DNA of 64,000 nucleotides from an uncultured Roseateles sp. (GTDB taxonomy: Bacteria > Pseudomonadota > Gammaproteobacteria > Burkholderiales > Burkholderiaceae_C): NCBI RefSeq assembly GCF_963422335.1, contig NZ_OY729424.1:5394001-5458000 (forward strand), given 5' to 3'. Below, in pieces: positions 16,639-24,680 of the stretch. Numbering within the stretch: the first letter of the stretch is position 1; each line of letters begins with the position of its first letter. Position numbers and translations under genes: made by a program. A model generated the notes under the pieces. The model had not been told where the DNA came from and did not search any database. It worked only from the letters and a program-made list of their open reading frames with translations.

Positions 16639-17622
16639 ATGCAAAGACGCCCCCTGCTGACGGCCGCCCTCACCCTGATCGCGGGTCTGTGCGCGACTGG
16701 CTTCGCCCAGGCCCAGGCCACCGACTGGCCCAACAAGCCGATACGCTGGATCGTGCCCTTCCCGCCCGGCGGTGCGATGGACGCGATCGCGCGCATCCTC
16801 GGCGAGAAGGCCGGCAAGACGCTGGGCCAGACCTTTGTGATCGAGAACCGCGCCGGCGCCGGCGGCAATATCGGCGCCGATGCGGTGGCCAAGTCACCGG
16901 CCGATGGCTACACCATCATGATCACCTCGATAGGCATGGCCACCAACAAGCCGCTGTACAACAAGCTGACCTACGACCCGATCAAGGACTTTGCACCGGT
17001 GAGCCTGCTGGCCGTCGTGCCCAATGTGCTGGTCACCAACAGCACCCAGCCGAACATCAAGACCGTGGCCGATGTGATCGCCGCCGCGCGCAAGGAGCCG
17101 GGCAAGCTGACCTATGCCTCGGCCGGCAACGGCACCTCCATCCACCTGGCGGGCGAGATGTTCACCTCGCTGGCCAAGCTCGACATGATGCACATCCCCT
17201 ACAAGGGCAGCGGTCCGGCCGTCAGCGATCTGCTGGGTGGCCAGGTCAACTATATGTTCGACAGCATCACCTCGGCGCGCAACCACATCCAGTCCGGCAA
17301 GCTGCGCGCACTGGCCGTCACCACGGCCAAGCGCTCCAAGAGCCTGCCGAACGTGCCGACGATGGCCGAGGCCGGTGTCACCGGCTACGACGTCTCGCCC
17401 TGGTTTGCGGTGTTCGCGCCGGCCGGCACGCCCAAGCCCATCATCGCCAAGCTCAACAAGGTGCTGCTCGACACCATGAAGCAGCCCGATGTGATCGAAC
17501 GGCTGGATGCCATCGGCGCCGAGCCGGTGGGCTCCACCCCCGAGGCGCTGGCCAGCCATCTGGCCCGCGAATCGGCGATGTGGACCCAGCTGATCACCGA
17601 CCGCAATATCAAACTCGACTGA
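16639..17622 (+). CDS. Bug-family receptor inside the cat operon
   Basis: This 327-residue periplasmic solute-binding protein has a signal peptide with cleavage near FAQAQA. Family blocks are WPNKPIRWIVPFPPGGAMD and NRAGAGGNIGADAVAKSPAD. It is placed between catC and catA, only 31 and 25 bases from each neighbour, so it is co-transcribed with catechol catabolism. I infer that it binds an aromatic or dicarboxylic acid degraded through catechol. No TctA/TctB genes are near, so it must share a permease encoded elsewhere or act as a sensor. Confidence 0.9.
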   Translation: MQRRPLLTAALTLIAGLCATGFAQAQATDWPNKPIRWIVPFPPGGAMDAIARILGEKAGKTLGQTFVIENRAGAGGNIGADAVAKSPADGYTIMITSIGMATNKPLYNKLTYDPIKDFAPVSLLAVVPNVLVTNSTQPNIKTVADVIAAARKEPGKLTYASAGNGTSIHLAGEMFTSLAKLDMMHIPYKGSGPAVSDLLGGQVNYMFDSITSARNHIQSGKLRALAVTTAKRSKSLPNVPTMAEAGVTGYDVSPWFAVFAPAGTPKPIIAKLNKVLLDTMKQPDVIERLDAIGAEPVGSTPEALASHLARESAMWTQLITDRNIKLD

Positions 17623-17647
17623 GCCCTGCAGGCAAGAGGAGACAACC

Positions 17648-18562
17648 ATGGCCGAATTCACCCAAGCGCAGCTGCTGGACCTCGTCAACACGGTGCATGC
17701 CGCGCCGGGCAACGAGCGCGTGCGCGCCATCACCCAGCGCATCGTCAGCGATCTGTTCAAGACCATAGACGAGCTGGACGTGCAGCCCGACGAGTTCTGG
17801 CGCGGCATCGATTGGCTGGCGCGTCTGGGCGCCAGCGGCCAGCTGGGCCTGATCACCGCCGGCCTGGGCTTCGACCGGCTGCTGGACATCCGCGCCGACG
17901 AGGCCGACGTCCAGGCCGGCCGAACGGGCGGCACGCCGCGGGCGATCGAGGGTCCGCTGTACGTGGCCGGCGCGCCCAGCGCAAGCTACGAGGTTCGCGT
18001 GGATGCTGGCGACACGCCCAAGGGCGAGGTGTTCGTGATGGAAGGTCGCGTGCTGGACCTGCAGGGCCGACCCGTTGCCGGCGCCTCGGTCGACGTCTGG
18101 CATGCCAATGAACAGGGCGGCTACTCGCACTTCTTCCCCGGCATGCAAGACTACGAATTGCGTCGCCGCATCAGCACCGACGCCGAGGGCCGCTATCGCT
18201 TCCGCAGCTTTCTGCCGCCGGGCTATGCGATCCCGCCGAGCAGCCCGACCTCGGAGCTGTTCGCGGCCCTGGGTCGCCACGGCCAGCGCCCGGCGCACAT
18301 CCATTTCCTCGTCGTCGCGCCGGGTCTACGCACCCTGACGACGCAGATCAACATCCCCGGCGACAGCTACATCGACGACGACTTCGCCTTCGCCACCCGC
18401 GACGGCCTGATTGTCGAGCTGGAGCGCGGCGTGGGCCCGGCCGGCTACGAGTCGCTGGGCATCACCGCCCCGTTCGTGCGCAGCCGCTTCGACTTCGTGC
18501 TGCAACCGGCCGCCAGCGCCGACGAAGCCTCGCCCGCCGCCCGCATGGCGCGCGTGTTATGA
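17648..18562 (+). CDS. catA: Catechol 1,2-dioxygenase
   Basis: This 304-residue intradiol dioxygenase has a helical N-terminal dimerisation domain (about 1-95) and a catalytic beta-sandwich. Fe(III) ligands are Tyr159 (GGYSHF), Tyr193 (PPGYAIP) and His217/His219 (RPAHIHF). The block EGPLYVAGAP is typical of the catechol rather than the hydroxyquinol group. It opens catechol to cis,cis-muconate, the substrate of CatB in the same operon. AGGAGA precedes the ATG. Chlorocatechol activity cannot be judged from sequence. Confidence 0.93.
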   Translation: MAEFTQAQLLDLVNTVHAAPGNERVRAITQRIVSDLFKTIDELDVQPDEFWRGIDWLARLGASGQLGLITAGLGFDRLLDIRADEADVQAGRTGGTPRAIEGPLYVAGAPSASYEVRVDAGDTPKGEVFVMEGRVLDLQGRPVAGASVDVWHANEQGGYSHFFPGMQDYELRRRISTDAEGRYRFRSFLPPGYAIPPSSPTSELFAALGRHGQRPAHIHFLVVAPGLRTLTTQINIPGDSYIDDDFAFATRDGLIVELERGVGPAGYESLGITAPFVRSRFDFVLQPAASADEASPAARMARVL

Positions 18563-18571
18563 GCGCCCCCA

Positions 18572-18656
18572 AGGCCGCCGCCTTGCGGCGTCCGCCCCCC
18601 CGAGGGGGAGCAAGAAAGCTCGGGGCGGCCCTTCGCTTTCTTGAGAGGAGCCTCTC
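18572..18656. repeat. REP-like palindromic element with hairpin over the pcaI ribosome-binding site
   Basis: The catA-pcaI gap holds GGCCGCCGCCTTGCGGC-type palindromes, a C-run/G-run pair and a 9-bp stem CAAGAAAGC (18611-18619) with GCTTTCTTG (18635-18643). Directly after it, GAGAGG and CCTCTC (18643-18656) can pair. That second stem includes the AGAGGAG Shine-Dalgarno of pcaI, so it could restrict translation. Confidence 0.5.
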
Positions 18657-19358
18657 GTGATCAACAAGATCGCCGCCTCGGTGGCCGAGGCGCTGGCCGG
18701 CATCGCCGATGGCGCCACCGTCCTGATCGGCGGCTTCGGCACCGCCGGCATTCCCACCGAGCTGATTGACGGCCTGATCGCGCAGGGTGCGCGGGATCTC
18801 ACCGTCGTCAACAACAACGCAGGCAACGGCGAGACCGGCCTGGCCGCGCTGCTGAAGACCGGGCGTGTGCGCAAGATCATCTGCAGCTTCCCGCGCCAGG
18901 CCGACAGCCAGGTCTTCGACGGCCTCTACCGCGCCGGCCGGATCGAGCTGGAGCTGGTGCCGCAGGGCAATCTGGCCGAGCGCCTGCGCGCCGCCGGTGC
19001 CGGCATCGGCGCCTTTTACATGCCCACCGGCTATGGCACCGAACTGGCCAAGGGCAAGGAGACGCGCGTGATTGACGGCAAACCGCAGGTGCTGGAGTAC
19101 CCCATCCACGGCGACGTGGCGCTGATCAAGGCCGAGCGCGGCGACCGCTGGGGTAATCTGGTCTACCGCAAGGCGGCCCGCAACTTCGGCCCGGTGATGG
19201 CCACGGCGGCGAAGAGCACCATCGCCACCGTGCACGAGATCGCCGAGCTCGGCGCGCTGGACCCGGAGGCCATCGTCACGCCGGGCATCCATGTCTCCCG
19301 GCTGGTGCAGATAACCCGCGTCGCCACCCAGGCGGGCGGCTTCAAGGGGGCGTTATGA
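18657..19358 (+). CDS. pcaI: 3-oxoadipate CoA-transferase subunit A
   Basis: This 233-residue alpha subunit of a class I CoA-transferase has the glycine-rich block TVLIGGFGTAGIPTELIDGL and GTELAKGKETR. It starts with GTG after AGAGGAG. With PcaJ it moves CoA from succinyl-CoA to 3-oxoadipate. The gene for subunit B overlaps by 4 bp (ATGA), which keeps the two subunits equimolar. An acetoacetate (ScoA) specificity is possible from sequence, but the cat context favours 3-oxoadipate. Confidence 0.88.
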   Translation: MINKIAASVAEALAGIADGATVLIGGFGTAGIPTELIDGLIAQGARDLTVVNNNAGNGETGLAALLKTGRVRKIICSFPRQADSQVFDGLYRAGRIELELVPQGNLAERLRAAGAGIGAFYMPTGYGTELAKGKETRVIDGKPQVLEYPIHGDVALIKAERGDRWGNLVYRKAARNFGPVMATAAKSTIATVHEIAELGALDPEAIVTPGIHVSRLVQITRVATQAGGFKGAL

Positions 19359-20008
19359 GCAGCAACAACTACCAGCGGCGCGGCAAGGACGAGCTGGCCC
19401 GCCGCGTCGCGCAGGACATCCATGACGGTGCCTACGTGAATCTGGGCATAGGCATGCCCACCCTGGTGGCCAACCACCTGCCCGCGGGGCTGGAGGTGGT
19501 GCTGCACAGCGAGAACGGCGTGCTGGGCATGGGCCCGGCACCCGCCGAGGGCGAGGAAGACTACGACCTGATCAATGCCGGCAAGCAGCCTGTGACCCTG
19601 CTGCCCGGGGGCGCCTATTTCCACCATGCCGACAGCTTCGGCATGATGCGCGGTGGCCATCTGGATATCTGCGTGCTCGGCGCCTTCCAGGTCTCGGCCA
19701 CCGGCGACCTGGCCAACTGGCACACCGGCGCACCCGATGCGATTCCCGCGGTCGGCGGCGCGATGGACCTAGCCATAGGCGCCAAGCAGACCTGGGTGAT
19801 GATGGATCTGCTGGACAAGCAGGGCCGCAGCAAGATCGTCGGCACCTGCAGCTATCCGCTGACCGGCATAGGCTGCGTCAAACGCATCTACGGCGACCTG
19901 GCGACGCTGGAATGCACGCCCCAAGGCCTGCGCCTGATCGACCTGGTCGACGGGCTCACCGTCGCTGAACTGGAGCTGTTGCTGGGGCTGCCGGTGGCGC
20001 CCCGCTGA
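19355..20008 (+). CDS. pcaJ: 3-oxoadipate CoA-transferase subunit B
   Basis: This 217-residue beta subunit carries the catalytic glutamate, Glu53 in HSENGVLGMGP, which forms the enzyme-CoA thioester. The block YVNLGIGMPTLVANHL is family-typical. It acts with the overlapping pcaI product in the last activation step before thiolysis. It is the last recognisable gene of the cat operon; the next gene starts 111 bases downstream and is a transporter. Confidence 0.88.
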   Translation: MSSNNYQRRGKDELARRVAQDIHDGAYVNLGIGMPTLVANHLPAGLEVVLHSENGVLGMGPAPAEGEEDYDLINAGKQPVTLLPGGAYFHHADSFGMMRGGHLDICVLGAFQVSATGDLANWHTGAPDAIPAVGGAMDLAIGAKQTWVMMDLLDKQGRSKIVGTCSYPLTGIGCVKRIYGDLATLECTPQGLRLIDLVDGLTVAELELLLGLPVAPR

Positions 20009-20119
20009 CTTTGGAAAAAAGTCCCCACGAGATTCCGATCGCTCCAAGAAGTTCAAGCCGTGAAGACATGACAGGCCCTAACATCGCCAGCATCGCCCAA
20101 CGATTGGATTTGCTGTCCG

Positions 20120-22357
20120 ATGTCAACACGCCTCACCGACGGAGCAACACCCGGCGCAGTATCCGCATGGCACGAGCTGCAAGCTGGTTTTGCCGGCATG
20201 CTGATCAGCCTGGCACCCGCCCTGACGATGGGCCTGCTGGCCTTTGCGGCGCTGGGCACACAGGGGGCAGCACTGGGCATACCGGCGGCGCTGGTATCCA
20301 GCGCGGTCGGCGGCGCGGTCTTCGCACTGCTGGCGCGCGGGCCCATGGCCGCGGGTGGGCCGGCTTCGACGCCGGTGCTGGTGTTGAGCTCGCTGGTGGC
20401 CCAGGTCGCGGCCGATCCGGCATTCGCCGCCACCGACCCGGCCGCCGTGGCGTTGCTGCTGGCCCTGGTGGCTGCGGCCGTCGTCAGCATGGGCGCGGTC
20501 CAGATCGTGCTGTCCCTGTCCGGCCTGGTGCGCTGGGCCAAGTTCGTGCCGCAGCCCGTGCTGGCCGGCTTCATGAACGGCGTGGCGCTGCTGGCCCTGC
20601 TTGCGCCGCTCCCCTTGCTGTTCGGCTGGTCACGCAACGCGCTTCACACAGATGGCTGGCGGGCACTGGCCCAGATTCAGCCCGCCACGCTGGCGGTGGG
20701 TCTGCTCACGGTGGCGGTCATCCTCGTTTTGCCGCGCCTGCATCGCCGGCTGCCGACCACCCTGATCGGGCTGCTGGCCGGTGCCGGTGCCTACCTCTTG
20801 CTGGGCACCCTGTTCCCGCAGGCGGCACTCGGGCCGCTCACCGGGGCGCTACCGGCTGCCTGGCCGCATGTCGAAACACTGATGCCATTTTTGACCGACG
20901 TGTATCCGCCACTGTTGCAGCGATACACCGGCGCGGCGCTTGGTGCCGGCCTGATGATGGCGCTGATCGGCACGCTGGACATGGTGCTCAACAGTCTGGC
21001 GGTAGACCAGGCCCACGGCACCCGCACCGATCCGCAGCGCGAGGTGTTGGCGCTGGGCGCGGCCAACGTGGCCTCCGGCCTGATGGGCGGGCTGCCGCTG
21101 CTGCTGTTGCGCTCACGCGCGACGCACATGCTGCAGGTCGGCGGCCGGTCGCGGGCGGCCTTGTTCGTCTGCTGCGCCTTGTTCGCCGTCGTCGGGGTGG
21201 CCGCCGCACCGCTGCTGTCGCTGCTGCCCCAGGTAGTGCTGGGCGGGGTGATGGTCACCATCGCGTTCATGATGGCAGACCGCTGGTCGCTGCAACTGCT
21301 GGCTCAGTGCTGGCGCGGCCCGCGGCCCTCGGATCTTCAGCTCGCACTCGCGGTGATGGGCGTGGTCTGCGTCACCACCCTGACATTGGGCTTTCCGGCT
21401 GCGATCGCAGCAGGCGCGGTGCTGTCGGTGCTGCTCTTCATTCACAGCATGAACCGCTCGCTCGTCCGGCGCGGTTGCACCGCAGAGGCCTTGCCGTCGC
21501 GTCGCATCTATGCGACTTCCGACGAGGCCCGGCTGCGAATCCTGCGTGCGCGCATCATGGTGCTGGAGCTCGAGGGTGCGCTGTTCTTCGGCAGCGCCGA
21601 CCGGCTGGCGGAGACGGCGGAGGCGCTTGACGCCGGCTTGCACACGCTGGTGCTCGATTTTCGCCGCGTGAGCCTGATCGATGCCTCGGGTGCCGTGGTG
21701 CTGACGCAGGTGGGGCGGCGTCTGCGCGCCCGCGGCACCAGGCTGCTGCTGGCCGGTGTCAGCCCGGACAACCGTCACGGCCGCATGCTGCGGCAATTTG
21801 CCGGCGACGACTACGCGGCCGAACACGGGGTAGCCGACGTCGACCAGGCGGTGGAGGCGGCCGAGTTGCAGTTGCTGAGGCAGGCCGGGTTCGAGCCGCT
21901 GAGAGAGACCGTGCCGCTCGAACAGGTCAGCCTGATGGACGGCCTGGACACGGCCCAGCGCGCGCGCCTTGCGGCACGCCTGCTGCCGCGCCGCCTGGCA
22001 CCGGGCGAACGCCTCTTCCGCGAAGGCGACCCGGGCGATCGCCTGTTCGTCATCACCGCCGGCTCAATCGATGTCTTCAGCGCTGCGGCTTCCACCGGCG
22101 CCGCCTCGCCACAGCGCTACGTGAGCCTTTCGCCGGGCATGATGCTGGGCGAAACGGCCATGCTCGATGGTGGTGGTCGCAGCGGTGAAGCCGTGGCCCA
22201 GGGCCACACCGAAGTCCATGCACTTGATGATCACACCTTGCAGCAGCTGCGGGCCGAGGATCCGCTGCTGTACGCGCAGGTCTACCGCAATGTTGCGCTG
22301 CACCTGTCGCAGCGTCTGCGCGCAGCGGCCTGGGCCTGGCGCGCCAGCGCGAGTTGA
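20120..22357 (+). CDS. SulP-family transporter with STAS and cNMP-binding domains
   Basis: This 745-residue inner-membrane protein has three parts. The first is a SulP (SLC26-like) transmembrane domain, about residues 15-440, with many hydrophobic segments. The second is a STAS domain at about 460-575, with DFRRVSLIDASGAVVL resembling the conserved Ser-containing loop. The third is a cyclic-nucleotide-binding beta-roll at about 605-735, with LFREGDPGDRLFVITAGSID and LGETAMLDGGGRSGE. SulP proteins move sulfate, bicarbonate or carboxylates such as fumarate. The cNMP domain suggests gating by cAMP or c-di-nucleotide. The Shine-Dalgarno is weak. The substrate is unknown; it may belong with the preceding catabolic genes. 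Confidence 0.88.
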   Translation: MSTRLTDGATPGAVSAWHELQAGFAGMLISLAPALTMGLLAFAALGTQGAALGIPAALVSSAVGGAVFALLARGPMAAGGPASTPVLVLSSLVAQVAADPAFAATDPAAVALLLALVAAAVVSMGAVQIVLSLSGLVRWAKFVPQPVLAGFMNGVALLALLAPLPLLFGWSRNALHTDGWRALAQIQPATLAVGLLTVAVILVLPRLHRRLPTTLIGLLAGAGAYLLLGTLFPQAALGPLTGALPAAWPHVETLMPFLTDVYPPLLQRYTGAALGAGLMMALIGTLDMVLNSLAVDQAHGTRTDPQREVLALGAANVASGLMGGLPLLLLRSRATHMLQVGGRSRAALFVCCALFAVVGVAAAPLLSLLPQVVLGGVMVTIAFMMADRWSLQLLAQCWRGPRPSDLQLALAVMGVVCVTTLTLGFPAAIAAGAVLSVLLFIHSMNRSLVRRGCTAEALPSRRIYATSDEARLRILRARIMVLELEGALFFGSADRLAETAEALDAGLHTLVLDFRRVSLIDASGAVVLTQVGRRLRARGTRLLLAGVSPDNRHGRMLRQFAGDDYAAEHGVADVDQAVEAAELQLLRQAGFEPLRETVPLEQVSLMDGLDTAQRARLAARLLPRRLAPGERLFREGDPGDRLFVITAGSIDVFSAAASTGAASPQRYVSLSPGMMLGETAMLDGGGRSGEAVAQGHTEVHALDDHTLQQLRAEDPLLYAQVYRNVALHLSQRLRAAAWAWRASAS

Positions 22358-22567
22358 CCATCGCAGGGCCCCAGAAGCCGATGGTCTCGTCCCGTGTGGC
22401 GATAGCTTCCAGGTAGCGTGACAGTCCCGACATTCCTCACGATCCGGTCGGCGGATCCTGGCCTGAGCCCCGCGTGGCGCGCCCTACTGTTGACAGGCTC
22501 TTCGATATGACGGAGGTGCGCTCACCCTACGACGAACCTACGAAGCAGGCACAGCAGCGAGCGCATG

Positions 22568-23353
22568 TCACTGCCCCTTCGGCAGGTCCAGGCCGCTCTC
22601 ACGGATGGCCCTGTGCGCGAATGGCGTATTCAGGAAGTCGAGGAACTGCCGGCCGGCCTCGGATGCCTTGGCCTTGGAAGACACCGCGGCGGACACGACA
22701 CTGAATTTCTGCAGTTCATCCGGCAATGGCCCCACCACAGTGATGCCATGCTCAAGCTTCAGTTCACTGAGTTGCTGCAAGCCCAATTCGACCACCCCGT
22801 CGACGAGCTCCTCGCCCACGAAGCGACGACCCAGCACAACGTGACCCTTGCTCGCCATGGCCTCGGTCAGTCCCAGCTTGGGCACGATCACCTTGATGAA
22901 GTAGCTGCCACTGGCACCTTCCGAATAGCCCACCGACTTGGCCGCCAGCAGTGCCTGACGGAAAGCGCCTGTGGTCGAGATGTCGGGTAGCGGCTGGCCC
23001 GTCTTGACCGCCACGCCTATGCCGGAAACCGCCACGTTGCGTCGGTGCTGCGGCACGAAGTGGCCGCTTCGCACTAGGTCGTCCATCCCGGCATCCACCA
23101 TGATCAGCACGTCCAGCGCCTCGCCGCTGCGTACCCGCACCGGGCTTGCTTCGGGCGAACTGCCCGAGGAGGGGCCCCAGGACATTGTCACCCTGTGGCC
23201 GGTCTGGCGTTCGAACTCAGTGGCGATGGGTGTGAAGGCACCTTTGAGAATACCTGTGGTCAGGATCTTGATGTCGTCGGCATGTGCCGCTGCGGAGCAC
23301 AGGAGTGCGCTCAGAACGATGGCGGTCTTGATGATTCGGCGTGAAAAAATCAT
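22568..23353 (-). CDS. ModA-like periplasmic substrate-binding protein
   Basis: This 261-residue secreted protein has a signal peptide cleaved near AAAHA and the type 2 periplasmic-binding fold of the ModA family (ILTTGILKGAFTPIATEFE; SGEALDVLIMVDAGMDDLV; VGYSEGASGSYF). ModA binds molybdate or tungstate, but many members bind organic anions. No ModB/ModC permease or ATPase gene is adjacent. AAGGAA precedes the ATG. A 121-bp gap separates it from the thiolase gene upstream, so it may be a separate unit or the distal end of the IclR operon. Confidence 0.75.
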   Translation of the reverse strand: MIFSRRIIKTAIVLSALLCSAAAHADDIKILTTGILKGAFTPIATEFERQTGHRVTMSWGPSSGSSPEASPVRVRSGEALDVLIMVDAGMDDLVRSGHFVPQHRRNVAVSGIGVAVKTGQPLPDISTTGAFRQALLAAKSVGYSEGASGSYFIKVIVPKLGLTEAMASKGHVVLGRRFVGEELVDGVVELGLQQLSELKLEHGITVVGPLPDELQKFSVVSAAVSSKAKASEAGRQFLDFLNTPFAHRAIRESGLDLPKGQ

Positions 23354-23474
23354 GGATCAGTTCCTTCAGTGGGGAATCGGGTGAGAGGTCTCGCGGCCTC
23401 GTGTCGCGCCAGCTATTCGCTGGCCACTGCGAATAGCTTGCTGAGTTCCAGACGCGCGCTCTTGCGTAGCTCGC

Positions 23475-24680
23475 TCAAACGCGCTCCAGCACGACCGCAA
23501 TGCCTTGACCGACGCCGATACACATCGTGACCAGGGCGTAACGGCCACCGATCGCATGGAGCTGGTTCACTGCCGTCGTCGCCAGCCGCGCTCCCGAAGC
23601 GCCCAGCGGGTGACCGAGTGCGATCGCCCCACCATTCGGGTTGACGCGCGGGTCATCGTCGCGCAGCCCCAGGTCACGCAGGACCGCCAGGCCCTGGGCG
23701 GCAAACGCCTCGTTCAGCTCGATCAAGTCGAGTTGTGCGAGCGTGAGGCCCGTGAGCGCCAGCACCTTGCGGGTCGCAGGGGCCGGACCCATGCCCATGA
23801 TGCGGGGCGGCACTCCGGCCGTGGCCATGCCGACGACGCGGGCGCGAGGGGTCAGGCCATGCCGGCTTGCGGCCGCCTCGCTGGCCAGCAGCAGCGCACA
23901 GGCACCGTCGTTGACACCTGAGGCGTTGCCCGCGGTCACGGTCCCGTCGGGACGCACGACGCCCCTGAGCCTGGCGAGCGCATCGAGGCTCGTGTCGCGA
24001 GGATGTTCGTCCTTCACGACGACGATCGTCTCGCCCTTCTTCTGCGGTATCGAAACCGGCACGATCTCGGCTTCGAAGAAACCACGCCTCTGCGCCGCCA
24101 CCGCCCGTTGCTGCGAGGCCAGCGCCATGCGGTCCTGGGCTTCGCGTTCGATCCTGAATTCGGCGGCCACATTCTCGGCCGTCTCGGGCATCGAGTCCAC
24201 GCCGTAGCGCTCCTTCATCAGCCGGTTGACGAAGCGCCATCCTATGGTTGTGTCCTCGACCCGATTGGCACGCGAAAAGGCGCTCTCGGCCTTGGGCATC
24301 ACGAACGGAGCGCGCGACATGCTCTCGACCCCGCCGGCGATCATCAGGTCGGCATCGCCGGCGCGTATCGCACGAGCCGCGGTTCCCAAGGCGTCCAGCC
24401 CGGACCCGCAGAGCCGGTTGACGGTCGACCCCGGCACTTCCAGCGGCAGGCCGGCCAGCAAGGCGCTCATGCGTGCGACGTTGCGGTTGTCTTCGCCAGC
24501 CTGGTTCGCGCAGCCGTAGATCACGTCGGTGACGGCCTGCCAGTCGACGCCGGGGTTTCGTGCCATCAGTGCGGCCAGGGGCACGGCGCCCAAGTCATCG
24601 GCGCGCACGCTGGCGAGTGCGCCACCGTAGCGGCCGAAGGGGGTGCGAACGGCGTCGCAGATGTAGGCGTGTCGGTTCAT
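23475..24680 (-). CDS. pcaF: 3-oxoadipyl-CoA thiolase
   Basis: This 401-residue degradative thiolase has the nucleophile Cys91 (NRLCGSGLDAL), His357 (GHPLGASG) and Cys387 (MCIGVGQG). The N-terminal FGRYGGALASVRADDL is characteristic of PcaF/PaaJ enzymes, which split 3-oxoadipyl-CoA into succinyl-CoA and acetyl-CoA. Its ATG overlaps the stop of the MmgE/PrpD gene. It ends the seven-gene IclR operon but also supplies the final step for the cat/pca genes 3 kb away. A general acetyl-CoA acyltransferase role is the alternative. Confidence 0.9.
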   Translation of the reverse strand: MNRHAYICDAVRTPFGRYGGALASVRADDLGAVPLAALMARNPGVDWQAVTDVIYGCANQAGEDNRNVARMSALLAGLPLEVPGSTVNRLCGSGLDALGTAARAIRAGDADLMIAGGVESMSRAPFVMPKAESAFSRANRVEDTTIGWRFVNRLMKERYGVDSMPETAENVAAEFRIEREAQDRMALASQQRAVAAQRRGFFEAEIVPVSIPQKKGETIVVVKDEHPRDTSLDALARLRGVVRPDGTVTAGNASGVNDGACALLLASEAAASRHGLTPRARVVGMATAGVPPRIMGMGPAPATRKVLALTGLTLAQLDLIELNEAFAAQGLAVLRDLGLRDDDPRVNPNGGAIALGHPLGASGARLATTAVNQLHAIGGRYALVTMCIGVGQGIAVVLERV

